Shown: positions 6,911-14,295 of the stretch, piece after piece
Layout of the letters: each line of letters starts with the position of its first letter
Position numbering within the stretch: the first letter of the stretch is position 1
Assembly: GCA_947177925.1 (NCBI GenBank)
Contig: CAMWWJ010000045.1
Span: forward strand, 1 to 14,596
DNA: 14,596 nucleotides
Direction: 5' to 3'
Source: an uncultured Lachnospiraceae bacterium
GTDB lineage: Bacteria > Bacillota > Clostridia > Lachnospirales > Lachnospiraceae
Program-made: the position numbers and the translations under genes
Notes under the pieces: model-generated
What the model was told of the DNA's origin: nothing
The model's database searches: none
The model's input: only the letters and a program-made list of their open reading frames with translations

Positions 6911-6972
6911 TAAAAACACCCTGACAGCCAAACGCTGTCTTATTTTCAGCGCTTTGCTGCCAGGGCATTTTT
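6911..6972 (-). terminator. Bidirectional terminator after the cortex-enzyme operon
   Basis: CCCTG (6919-6923) pairs with CAGGG (6961-6965), and further in, CAGC...CGCTG pairs with CAGCG...GCTG with a few mismatches, giving an imperfect stem of about 20 bp. TTTTT follows on the minus strand (complement of 6912-6916) and also on the plus strand (6968-6972). It lies about 60 nt past the stop of the SleB-domain gene and ends the five-gene operon. Confidence 0.85.
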
Positions 6973-7026
6973 CCCTTCTCTTATTAAATATTCGTAAATA
7001 TAAAAAATTGTATATTAAAAGCAATA

Positions 7027-8181
7027 TCAATAAAAAATATGTCCACCTATCTGAATCCCTGTAAGTCCCGGAATGGGTGTACGGAAAAATACGCAGTTTC
7101 CTACCGGGCTGGCTCCTGCCATTGCCTCCTGGGCAGCCTCATAACATGACTGGTTGGCTCCTCTTGCCAGAACAACCGCAAATCGTCCGCTTCCTACCGG
7201 AGAAAACTGTCTGTTCTGATAAATCACCCCTGCCACGGTATCCGGAAAAAGAGGACTTTTTACCCGATTCATGACAACCGCTCCTACGGCAACCTTCCCT
7301 GTATAGGGCTCTCCTCCCGCCTCGCATTCAATAATGGCTGCCATCATATCAAGGTCGCCGGCTCCAAAGGTTATGCTGGACAGATCACGCATGGTAGTCT
7401 GCGCTACCATTGCAGATATTGCCCGTTCCTCCTCCAGCTTCTTTTGAAGAACAGCTTCGTCATTTTCCTGGGCTAAAAGCGCTTTTTCATATTCAATCAG
7501 CCTTTTTTCTTCTTCTGAAATCTGAGCCGTATATTCCTGAACACTTTCATGCGCTTCTTTCACCGTAGCTTCCACGCTGTTCTTTTTTTCCTTTGCCTCT
7601 TCTAACAGCACCTCCAGACCCGCCTGATCATCCTTTAATTCTTCTTCTTCCTTTATGATCTTTTCTTTCAGCTCTTTATATGCCCGCAGGCTCTCCCTGT
7701 CATAAGCGGTAACCTTTTCTACATATTTGTACATCGTCAGGAATTCGCCAAAGCTATCGGCAGAGAAAAGCATATCCAAATAAGCAGTGCTGCCTTTTTT
7801 ATAAATAAACTGCATGCGCAGTTTCATGTTTTGAGCTTCTTGTGCTTCTTTTTTCTTTGCTTCCTCCAGTGACTTTCTTGTCTCCTCAATTGCAGCATTT
7901 TTTTCTGCAATAAGCTGTTCGATTCTTGCCAGTTCACCCGTTGCGCTTTCTAACTGGGCATTCAGATTATTTAAATAGGATTGAAGACCTGTTTTTTCTT
8001 CCTTTAAGTCATCCAGATTATTTTGAACATTATTTTTCTTCTGTTCCGTTTCCTTTTTATCCTGCTGCACCTGTCGAAGCTTGTCGGACGTAGAAGTAGC
8101 CTTGACTTCATCCCCCTGCAAACTGCTGAGCAATACACAGAGCACCAACAGAAATGCTCCGAAAATTCTTCTCTTTTTCAC
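7027..8181 (-). CDS. Secreted coiled-coil protein with SleB-type cell wall hydrolase domain
   Basis: A 384-aa exported protein. Residues 1-28 are a signal peptide (KKRR, then a hydrophobic stretch to LSSLQGDEVKA). Residues about 30-255 are long Glu/Lys-rich coiled coils like the N-terminal part of PcsB/CwlO-type hydrolases, including the segment LRMQFIYKKGSTAYLDMLFS (121-140) typical of that type. Residues about 275-384 form a Hydrolase_2 (SleB/CwlJ) domain with IIECEAGGEPYTGKVAVGAV and candidate catalytic glutamates E285/E287, ending in IGGHIFY. SleB enzymes are lytic transglycosylases that cut spore cortex carrying muramic-delta-lactam. The start is GTG at 8179-8181 with AAGGTGG just upstream. 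It follows the dCMP deaminase by 25 nt and is last in the operon. The PcsB-like coil suggests localisation or FtsEX-type control rather than simple germination, but this is inference. Confidence 0.88.
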   Translation of the reverse strand: MKKRRIFGAFLLVLCVLLSSLQGDEVKATSTSDKLRQVQQDKKETEQKKNNVQNNLDDLKEEKTGLQSYLNNLNAQLESATGELARIEQLIAEKNAAIEETRKSLEEAKKKEAQEAQNMKLRMQFIYKKGSTAYLDMLFSADSFGEFLTMYKYVEKVTAYDRESLRAYKELKEKIIKEEEELKDDQAGLEVLLEEAKEKKNSVEATVKEAHESVQEYTAQISEEEKRLIEYEKALLAQENDEAVLQKKLEEERAISAMVAQTTMRDLSSITFGAGDLDMMAAIIECEAGGEPYTGKVAVGAVVMNRVKSPLFPDTVAGVIYQNRQFSPVGSGRFAVVLARGANQSCYEAAQEAMAGASPVGNCVFFRTPIPGLTGIQIGGHIFY

Positions 8182-8206
8182 TTATCCACCTTCCTATGAA
8201 CCTTCC

Positions 8207-8692
8207 TTATAAATCTAGCAGAATCTTCCTTCCTGTATGCTTATACTGATAATAAGCCACACCGGCTGCATCAAACATTTTCTTGGATGCGATGACCGAA
8301 TCCGATTCCTTATATTTGTCACAGGCATATACTACTGTTTTGATGCCTGCCTGAATAATTGCTTTGGCACATTCGTTGCAGGGAAACAAAGACACGTACA
8401 ACTTACTGCCTTCCAGGCTTCCCCCTTTATAATTTAAGATTGCATTTAATTCACTATGGGTCACAAAAGGATACTTGGTATTCAACCCTTCCCCTTCTCT
8501 TGCCCAGGGAAACAGTTCATCAGAGCATCCATTTGGAAAACCGTTATAACCCATGGATAAAATCCGGTTATCCGCACCAACGATACAGGCTCCTACCTGT
8601 GTGTTTGGATCTTTGGAACGCATACCTGACAAAACGGAAACTCCCATAAAATATTCATCCCATGAAATATAGTCTTTTCGTTTATCACTCAT
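8207..8692 (-). CDS. dCMP deaminase (ComEB-like)
   Basis: A 161-aa zinc deaminase that converts dCMP to dUMP, the substrate for thymidylate synthase. The motifs are HSELNAI (H79, E81) and PCNECAKAI (C105, C108), the three zinc ligands and the proton-shuttling glutamate, with SKDPNTQVGACIV near 26-38 as in dCMP deaminases. Many clostridial genomes annotate this as comE operon protein 2. I favour ATG at 8692, with GGGAGG 4 nt upstream and the usual family start MSDKRKDYISWDEYF. An in-frame ATG at 8707 is also credible: it has AGGAG 5 nt upstream and overlaps the stop of the previous gene as TGATG. Either way it is coupled to the upstream Sua5-RpiB gene. All key residues are intact and nothing suggests damage. 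Confidence 0.93.
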   Translation of the reverse strand: MSDKRKDYISWDEYFMGVSVLSGMRSKDPNTQVGACIVGADNRILSMGYNGFPNGCSDELFPWAREGEGLNTKYPFVTHSELNAILNYKGGSLEGSKLYVSLFPCNECAKAIIQAGIKTVVYACDKYKESDSVIASKKMFDAAGVAYYQYKHTGRKILLDL

Positions 8693-8706
8693 GGCTCCTC
8701 CCAGCA

Positions 8707-10203
8707 TCAAAGCTCCTCTATCATATTCACTCTTTTCACATGTCTTTCCGCCTGTGAAAAATCCGTCCCAAGAAATGTATCTACAATTTCAAAGGCAAGG
8801 TTTGTCCCTACAATTCCTGCACCAAGGGCAAGTACATTGGCATCATTGTGCTCTCTTGTAAGCCTTGCGGAAAGAGTATCCGAACAAAGAGCCGCCCGGA
8901 CTCCCTTTACTTTATTGGCTGTTATGGAAATACCGATTCCCGTTGTACAGATCACGATACCCTTATCCGCTTCTCCTGCTGCCACTGCCTTTGCTACGGC
9001 ACGCCCATATACGGGATAATCACAGGAGTTTTTATCATAGCAGCCCATGTCCCTGCATTCTATGCCCTGCTCCTTTAAATGTTCCATTACCTTCTCTTTT
9101 AAGTCAAATCCACCGTGATCACTGCCAATTGCTATCATTTTTTCTCCTCTCTGCTGTACCTGAATTACTTTATGCCCCGCTGCCTTTAACAGGCGATTCA
9201 TAACAGCCTGTCCTATTCCTGTTCCGGGAAACGCCTCCGAATAAATCACATCTGCCTTTTTTTCATCAAACTCCCTTAATATACTGTAAAGTCTTCTGGC
9301 AGCCGTAAGCTCGTCTCCTTTTTTTCCTGCACTTATTTTAATATCTGCCCGATAAGACTCTATATTTTCTTCCGTTCCAATCACACCGGTGCGAAGCCCC
9401 TTTTCTTTTGCAGCCTCTAATAACTCATTGATTGCGGCTTTTACTTCCCGGCTGCTTCCGGAAACAATCGTCAACTCCCCTTTTGGTGCATAATGTCTGT
9501 ATTTCATGCCTGGAGCCTTTGGAGCCATATCCGCTATTTGTTTTTGAGTAGTCTTATCCACCGTTACATTGCCAATGACCTGCAAAAGCATTTCTTCTGT
9601 AATGAATCCCGGCCTTAAAATCATGGGAGGCTCTACTGTCATATCAACAATCGTAGACTCGATTCCGATTCCAACCTCTCCGCTGTCTAAAAGCATTTCA
9701 ATCCTGCCCTGCAAATCCTCATATACATGTGCCCCTGAGGTGGGGCTTGGCCTTCCTGATGTATTGGCACTTGGAGCTGCTACGAATCCGCCGCTTTCTT
9801 TAATAAATGCAAGCGCCACCGGATGATTGGGATATCTGACTGCCACTGTAGACAGACCTCCTGTTGTTTCACAGGGGACTTCCTCGCTTTTATGAAATAT
9901 CATGGTAAGAGGTCCTGGCCAGAAAGCATCCGCCAATTGTTCCGCCTTTGCAGGCAGCTCTTTTACCAGCCTTTCCAAATCATGTCTGTCTGCAATGTGA
10001 ATGATAAGAGGGTTGTCGGACGGTCTTCCTTTTGCCGCATATATTTTTTCGGCAGCCTCTTTATTCAGTCCGTCTCCGCCCAGTCCATATACGGTTTCTG
10101 TAGGAAATGCCACAAGACCGCCTTTCTTTACAATCTGCCCCGCTTCTTTTATCACATCCATATCCGGTTGTTCTTCTAACAGTTTCATCCACTTTGTTTC
10201 CAC
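8707..10203 (-). CDS. Sua5/YwlC threonylcarbamoyl-AMP synthase fused to ribose-5-phosphate isomerase B
   Basis: One 498-aa frame with two enzymes. Residues 1 to about 348 are a full Sua5: the YrdC domain with GGLVAFPTETVYGLG (28-42), KGRPSDNPL (58-66), APSANTSGRPSPT (143-155) and LRPG (196-199), then the Sua5 domain ending EAFPGTGIGQAVMNRLLKAA (323-342). It makes threonylcarbamoyl-AMP for the tRNA t6A modification. Residues 356-498 are a whole RpiB: SDHGGFDLK, CTTGIGISITANK with catalytic-type Cys64 of the module, and HNDANVLALGA with His98. RpiB interconverts ribose 5-phosphate and ribulose 5-phosphate. The linker is only about seven residues (VQQRGEK). GTG at 10203 has AAGGAG 9 nt upstream; the ATG five codons on has none. 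Separate neighbouring sua5 and rpiB genes are known in Bacillus, so this is an in-frame joining of neighbours. Confidence 0.93.
   Translation of the reverse strand: METKWMKLLEEQPDMDVIKEAGQIVKKGGLVAFPTETVYGLGGDGLNKEAAEKIYAAKGRPSDNPLIIHIADRHDLERLVKELPAKAEQLADAFWPGPLTMIFHKSEEVPCETTGGLSTVAVRYPNHPVALAFIKESGGFVAAPSANTSGRPSPTSGAHVYEDLQGRIEMLLDSGEVGIGIESTIVDMTVEPPMILRPGFITEEMLLQVIGNVTVDKTTQKQIADMAPKAPGMKYRHYAPKGELTIVSGSSREVKAAINELLEAAKEKGLRTGVIGTEENIESYRADIKISAGKKGDELTAARRLYSILREFDEKKADVIYSEAFPGTGIGQAVMNRLLKAAGHKVIQVQQRGEKMIAIGSDHGGFDLKEKVMEHLKEQGIECRDMGCYDKNSCDYPVYGRAVAKAVAAGEADKGIVICTTGIGISITANKVKGVRAALCSDTLSARLTREHNDANVLALGAGIVGTNLAFEIVDTFLGTDFSQAERHVKRVNMIEEL
9136..9150 (-). promoter_or_regulatory. 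Internal ribosome binding site and ATG before the RpiB module
   Basis: Within the Sua5-RpiB frame, AGAGGAG (9144-9150) lies 5 nt upstream of an in-frame ATG (9136-9138) that is exactly where a stand-alone RpiB would start (MIAIGSDHGGF). The module may therefore also be made as a free 143-aa RpiB. The encoded linker residues QRGEK are simply this site read as codons. Confidence 0.7.
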
Positions 10204-10250
10204 AAATATCGGCTCCTTTGCAGCTTCCGTTCTTCAAAGTATAGCATATC

Positions 10251-10940
10251 TCAATCCTGATTTAAATACTTGATAATGGCCAGATGAATATTCCATGCCA
10301 GTTTTTCCTGATATTCTTCATCACACAAAAGGGCTGCCTCTGTTTTGGAAGAAAGGAAACCGCATTCCACTATGATAGATGGCGTAGTGGATTTCTTTAA
10401 GATGTAATAGTTATTATTTGCTTTTGCCTTTCTATGATTGGATTGATTCACGCCCTCAATCAACTGGTTCTGCATAATTTCCGCAGCCTTTTTTCCTTCT
10501 TTCGAATGGCTATAATAAAAAACCTGGGCGCCGGTAATATCTCCGGAACCATAGCTGTTTTGATGGATACTAACTGCTAAAACTGTTCCAGGGTTCTCTA
10601 TAATTTCTACCCGCTTCTTTATATCCGTAACCTTTTTATTTCTATCGCTTTCCTGATACAGACCATAATCCCCGTCCCTTGTCAATACTACCTTTACATC
10701 ATCCTGTTCCAGAAACAGCTTTACAAGAAGGGCAATTTTTAAATTGATATCCTTTTCCAGGGCATCATTTACTCCAACCTTCCCCGGATCATTTCCACCA
10801 TGCCCCGGGTCAATCACCACCACTCTTTCCCCTTCCTTCAATTGATTTGACGTAGTATATACGGCAGCAGTTCTTGCCAGTACGCACATGGAAATAATAA
10901 AGATAATGGTCATGACCATCGATACTGCTCTTTTTTTCAT
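10251..10940 (-). CDS. cwlD: N-acetylmuramoyl-L-alanine amidase, CwlD-like
   Basis: A 229-aa Amidase_3 protein that removes the peptide side chain from muramic acid. Residues about 7-27 are an N-terminal membrane segment or uncleaved signal. The zinc and catalytic residues are visible: DPGHGG (H47), LEKDINL (E62), VSIHQNS (H126) and IIVECGFLSS (E192). Length, single N-terminal anchor, lack of a wall-binding domain and the RKAK motif (170-173) match Bacillus CwlD, which helps form muramic-delta-lactam in spore cortex. I use ATG at 10940; the frame is open to a TTG at 10958 but that adds WEERT, unlike the family. A GGGAAGAG site precedes the ATG. It lies 74 nt after the GH18 gene and 47 nt before Sua5-RpiB in the same operon. 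A general housekeeping amidase is the alternative. Confidence 0.88.
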   Translation of the reverse strand: MKKRAVSMVMTIIFIISMCVLARTAAVYTTSNQLKEGERVVVIDPGHGGNDPGKVGVNDALEKDINLKIALLVKLFLEQDDVKVVLTRDGDYGLYQESDRNKKVTDIKKRVEIIENPGTVLAVSIHQNSYGSGDITGAQVFYYSHSKEGKKAAEIMQNQLIEGVNQSNHRKAKANNNYYILKKSTTPSIIVECGFLSSKTEAALLCDEEYQEKLAWNIHLAIIKYLNQD

Positions 10941-11014
10941 TGTCCGCTCTTCCCACAAGCTTTTCTATATTGTATGTGGAAGAAAAACAGTTCATTCCAA
11001 AAAGAACAGGCCCC

Positions 11015-12724
11015 CTATTGCAGGTAATTGGCTACTAAATCCCATATTTCGGGCTTTTCAAGGCCCAATCTCCATCCTGCCACTCCGGCAATATCATAAT
11101 TTTTCATCACATTTAATTTGGTCTGAATGGATGCCTCGTCTTCCAGCCATATCTGATAAGTAGTATTTTCTGACTGAAAGGTCGTAAAATTCTGACAGGT
11201 CACTTCATCCCAATCAGCTGTTCCGCCTTTCTCCGACATGAATTTTTCCGCATAAGACATGCTCACCTTATCCAGTGTAGTAGTGCCGCTTTCGGTTGCC
11301 CAGATTCCCGCATAAAACGGAATCGCATTGATTACCTTTTCCTTTGGCACCTCATTCAGCGTGTCTTTAATCCCGCCCTCTACATAATTTATGGAAGCTA
11401 TGGAACCAATCTCTGAACCCGAATAATGCTCGTCATATCCCATAATAATGATATAATCGGCAATTATTCCCTGCTCCTCCCTATTGTAATATGCGGTATA
11501 TTCCGTAGGAACGTAATTATCTACCGACAGCACGATTTGATTCAGCCGGCAGGCAACGGACAACTCCCTTAAAAACTGTATATAATCCTCTCCTGCTTCT
11601 CTCGGCACCTGTTCAAAGTCCACGTTGATTCCGTCAATTCCATTTGCAAGAACCTGTCCCATTAAGTTCTGTATTAAATTGGTCCGTTTTGTGGTACTGG
11701 ATAAAACCTCTTTGGTGTTAACTGATTCCTCACCTATGCGCCCGGTAAAATTATCAATCAGCGCCCACACTTCTATTCCCCGCTGATGCATGAAATCCAC
11801 ATAACTCTTATCTGCCAGAGATGTGAAATTTCCTTCATTGTCGCTTAAAGCAAACCAGGTAGGCGAAATAGTATTGATTGCTTTTGTATTGGCAAGAAGC
11901 CCTTCCACCTTCCCGTTTGCAACCGGATTGGTCACTACATGCCATACCAGATTAATGGGATATTCCTTATGAATCGAAGTATAAACAGGCTCTTCCACCG
12001 TAGGCTCAACCGTCCGTTCCACTGTCCGCTCATCTGCCAGATACTTATTTTCCACATAGCCGATAATGGAATCTTCTGTCTTTACCTTAGACCACTTTTC
12101 CATTTTCTCCAGGACAGTAACCGTATCTCCCTTTTGTACATCCTTCAAAATGGGACTTTTTATTCCTCCCTGATAACGCACTTTTGTATTCTTTTTTAAA
12201 TCCGCCTCTACAGCATCAGTACTCTCCATACAAATTTCCATATGGTTAGGCTCCCCAAATATCTCGTAGGAAAAGTTCGTATATGCCTTTACAAATTCTA
12301 CCGCTATATAGGGAACTTCCTCTTCCAGCATCACAATCCGATAATCCGCAGCCACTTCTTCTCCGCCTGTAGAATAAGCGCTTTCTCCCACATATGCACG
12401 AATTATCTCCATGGGAGTAGTATATATAAGAAGGTTTTCTCCCGCATCAAAGTAGAACCTGCTGTTTAAATAAGACTGCACCGTACTCAGAGAAAGATAA
12501 GCGGTGCCATCTTGAATCATTCCTTTTTCTTCCAGAATATGGTCTTCCCAAAGAATAGAAAGCTCCTTTTCTGTATATACTTGAAAGTATTCGTTTAAAT
12601 CCATTCTTTCTTTGGAATAGGAATACTTTTCCATAATACCTGAAAATAGTCCGATTATCACAACCAGAACAATTAAAATTACTGCTATCGCTATCGGTAT
12701 CATTTTTTGTTTTATCTGCTTCAT
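11015..12724 (-). CDS. Membrane-anchored GH18 glycoside hydrolase with SH3 domain (spore cortex type)
   Basis: A 569-aa protein. Residues 8-30 are one membrane segment. Residues about 60-165 resemble the copper-amine-oxidase-N/stalk-like domain (TAYLSLSTVQSYLNSRF, LLIYTTP). Residues about 178-230 form a bacterial SH3 domain (QKGDTVTVLEKMEKWSKVKT, IIGYVENKYL). After a short TVE-repeat linker (233-245), the GH18 domain covers about 255-569 with the active-site motif GIDGINVDFEQV: D364, D369 and catalytic E371. The second position of the DxxDxDxE motif is Asn, as in YaaH/SleL-like members. Such enzymes act as N-acetylglucosaminidases or epimerase-like enzymes on cortex fragments. ATG at 12724 has GGAGGG 6 nt upstream. 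It is the first gene of the operon with CwlD and the SleB-domain protein, which supports a peptidoglycan role. Confidence 0.88.
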   Translation of the reverse strand: MKQIKQKMIPIAIAVILIVLVVIIGLFSGIMEKYSYSKERMDLNEYFQVYTEKELSILWEDHILEEKGMIQDGTAYLSLSTVQSYLNSRFYFDAGENLLIYTTPMEIIRAYVGESAYSTGGEEVAADYRIVMLEEEVPYIAVEFVKAYTNFSYEIFGEPNHMEICMESTDAVEADLKKNTKVRYQGGIKSPILKDVQKGDTVTVLEKMEKWSKVKTEDSIIGYVENKYLADERTVERTVEPTVEEPVYTSIHKEYPINLVWHVVTNPVANGKVEGLLANTKAINTISPTWFALSDNEGNFTSLADKSYVDFMHQRGIEVWALIDNFTGRIGEESVNTKEVLSSTTKRTNLIQNLMGQVLANGIDGINVDFEQVPREAGEDYIQFLRELSVACRLNQIVLSVDNYVPTEYTAYYNREEQGIIADYIIIMGYDEHYSGSEIGSIASINYVEGGIKDTLNEVPKEKVINAIPFYAGIWATESGTTTLDKVSMSYAEKFMSEKGGTADWDEVTCQNFTTFQSENTTYQIWLEDEASIQTKLNVMKNYDIAGVAGWRLGLEKPEIWDLVANYLQ

Positions 12725-12747
12725 GATATGCCCTCCAATTGTTCTTG

Positions 12748-12776
12748 ATTATATCAGAAAAATCGACTATAGTCAT
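12748..12776 (-). promoter_or_regulatory. Promoter of the cortex-enzyme operon, with dyad
   Basis: On the minus strand ATGACT (12771-12776), a 17-bp spacer and a perfect TATAAT (12748-12753), placing the transcript start near 12741, about 17 nt before the GH18 ATG. A perfect 10-bp palindrome GACTATAGTC (12765-12774) covers part of the -35 and spacer and could be an operator. The site looks like sigma-A rather than a forespore or mother-cell sigma promoter. Confidence 0.65.
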
Positions 12777-13140
12777 TATAATTTTACATTTTAGTGCTTT
12801 GCACCCCAATCCCGCCTGCCGTAAAAACCATCTTTCTTCTGCAGGCACCATGGAAACATTGACTGTGAGGGACTCTTATGTATCTTTGTTTCCGTAGTAA
12901 AATTCCCGAAAGCACCCGGCTTTTCTTTTTATTTGCTTTTGTTTTACCAAAAAAAGGTTCTGTGATATATTTTGCAAATATAAAAAAAATTATTATAAGA
13001 TTCTAATATGTGCCGATACTAAACATTGTAAAAAAAATAGAGATGTTCCAAACCCTTGATAAAAATATAGTTTTCATGTCTTAGTTTTGAATTATAATTG
13101 GAATTATTTAGGAATATATTAAGATTTAAAGCACCCTGGC
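12777..13140. other. AT-rich intergenic region with clustered inverted repeats, no gene seen
   Basis: No open frame with a ribosome binding site is found. Three inverted repeats lie in a row: GTGC/GCAC around TTT (12794-12804), GCCTGC/GCAGGC (12814-12846) and GGAAACA/TGTTTCC (12852-12893). A weak plus-strand hairpin AAAGC/GCTTT lies near 12909-12924 and is followed by T-rich sequence. From 12925 to 13135 the sequence is mostly A/T runs. The inverted repeats lie upstream of the operon promoter, so they would act as DNA sites or belong to an unmapped transcript. Confidence 0.5.
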
Positions 13141-13325
13141 TTTAGATGTGTTCGAATAACTCGAACCTAGAAGCGGCGTCCCGCTGTTCTGCTTTTAGAT
13201 AGCTATCATATATAAATATAAGCTTTGATCCGGCCTCCTTTCCTATCCGTTCCCGTTTATGTTCCGGGTACGATACCGGTCTGGAAGCATCTCTAATTAA
13301 AGCATAAATGATTCCTGTCGATTTT
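13141..13325. repeat. Dyad-rich segment, possible structured RNA or dispersed repeat
   Basis: A GC-richer island within AT-rich DNA. It holds GTTCGA/TCGAAC with a 5-nt loop (13150-13166), AGCGG/CCGCT with a 4-nt loop (13172-13185), the palindrome GATAGCTATC (13198-13207), CCGGGTA/TACCGG, and GGAAGCAT paired imperfectly with ATGATTCC. The copies CTTTAGAT and CTTTTAGAT flank the first two hairpins. On the minus strand a 63-codon frame (13142-13333) ends in RDAASRFELFEHI, but it has no ribosome binding site, and its end coincides with the hairpins, so I do not accept it as a gene. The element type is undecided. Confidence 0.45.
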
Positions 13326-13378
13326 GCAAGCATTTTGTTAAAATTTCTAAAATTTTCTTAAACTGGAACCAACTGCTA

Positions 13379-13405
13379 TTGACTTGATAATTGATAAAGT
13401 ATAAT
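13379..13405 (+). promoter_or_regulatory. mecA promoter
   Basis: TTGACT (13379-13384) and TATAAT (13400-13405) on the plus strand. The spacer is 15 bp; using the overlapping TAATAT (13402-13407) gives 17 bp. Transcription would start near 13412-13415, leaving a leader of about 60 nt before the ATG at 13472. Confidence 0.65.
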
Positions 13406-13471
13406 ATGTTTTTATCACAATATAAGCTAAAAACGGGACTTTTCTAAGTTTTCAAAAAAGGATGTGACAAT

Positions 13472-14260
13472 ATGAAAATCGAAAAAGTGAACGATCACCA
13501 AATACGTTGTACGTTGACAAAAGCCGACTTAATAGACAGACAGCTGAAAATCAGCGAACTGGCATACGGCACAGAAAAAGCAAAAAATTTATTCCGGGAT
13601 ATGATGCAGCAGGCTTCTTTTGAGTTTGGATTTGAAGCAGAAGATATTCCTCTTATGATAGAAGCCATACCTCTGAATTCAGAGTGTATCGTTTTGATCA
13701 TTACAAAGGTAGAAGATCCTGAAGAATTAGATACTCGCTTTTCCAAATTTGCGCCTTCTGTTCATTCCGAAGGTGACGAAGATGATTGGGAGGAGCCGGA
13801 TACACTACTGCCTTCCAAAAAAGATGCGGATGATGTGTTAGACTTATTTAAAAAGCTTCATGAATCTAAAATAGAAGATTTACTGGAAACTACAGGAGAA
13901 GTACAGAACAAAAAGGCTCCTGTACGCTCCGAAAAGAGCAAAGCTTCCTCTATCAACAATACAGCTGGTGCCTTAAGGCTTTATTCCTTTTCAAGCTTTC
14001 AGATAGTTACAAGAGCCGCTCATGTGCTAAAAGGATTTTATGAAGGGAAAAATACTCTTTTCAAGGACAGCTCCAATGACAGCTATAAGCTCTTACTAGA
14101 GCAGGGTTCCCATACCTTTGAGGATTTCAACCGGATATGCAATATTCTTTCCGAGTATGGGAAAATCGAAAAATGTACGGACGCAAACAGAGCTTTTCTG
14201 GAAGAACACTTGGAAAGCATCTGTCAGGGAAATGCCCTCCAGGCATTGACACAAATCTAA
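13472..14260 (+). CDS. mecA: Adaptor protein MecA
   Basis: A 262-aa MecA, the adaptor that brings substrates to the ClpC-ClpP protease and also activates ClpC assembly; in Bacillus it controls ComK and other regulators. The N-terminal substrate domain starts MKIEKVNDHQIRCTLTKADL (1-20) and runs to about 95. An acidic, Lys-rich linker (98-165, with GDEDDWEEPD) follows. The C-terminal ClpC-binding domain (about 168-262) contains LRLYSFSSFQIVTRAA and ends near LEEHLESICQ. The ATG is preceded by AAGGATGTG. It is transcribed alone from the promoter at 13379-13405, divergent from the cortex-enzyme operon and convergent with the DUF1858 gene. Spx, often near mecA elsewhere, is not visible here. Confidence 0.93.
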   Translation: MKIEKVNDHQIRCTLTKADLIDRQLKISELAYGTEKAKNLFRDMMQQASFEFGFEAEDIPLMIEAIPLNSECIVLIITKVEDPEELDTRFSKFAPSVHSEGDEDDWEEPDTLLPSKKDADDVLDLFKKLHESKIEDLLETTGEVQNKKAPVRSEKSKASSINNTAGALRLYSFSSFQIVTRAAHVLKGFYEGKNTLFKDSSNDSYKLLLEQGSHTFEDFNRICNILSEYGKIEKCTDANRAFLEEHLESICQGNALQALTQI

Positions 14261-14295
14261 CTGCTTTCTTGAAAGTTACAAAAAGCTTATGAATA

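Noticed and set aside
9823..10179. 118-codon plus-strand frame opposite the Sua5 module
   Set aside because: Antisense shadow of a conserved YrdC domain; no ribosome binding site or protein-like motif.
12447..12851. 134-codon minus-strand frame overlapping the start of the GH18 gene
   Set aside because: It covers the GH18 promoter and the N-terminal membrane segment in another frame, and its product has no protein-like pattern.
13141..13190. tRNA-like T-arm (GGTTCGAGT on the minus strand)
   Set aside because: The bases around it do not form a T stem, and no acceptor, D or anticodon arms can be found.
13142..13333. 63-codon minus-strand frame ending in RDAASRFELFEHI
   Set aside because: No ribosome binding site before its ATG, and its end is made of the two hairpins, so it is more likely a reading of a structured or repeated DNA segment.
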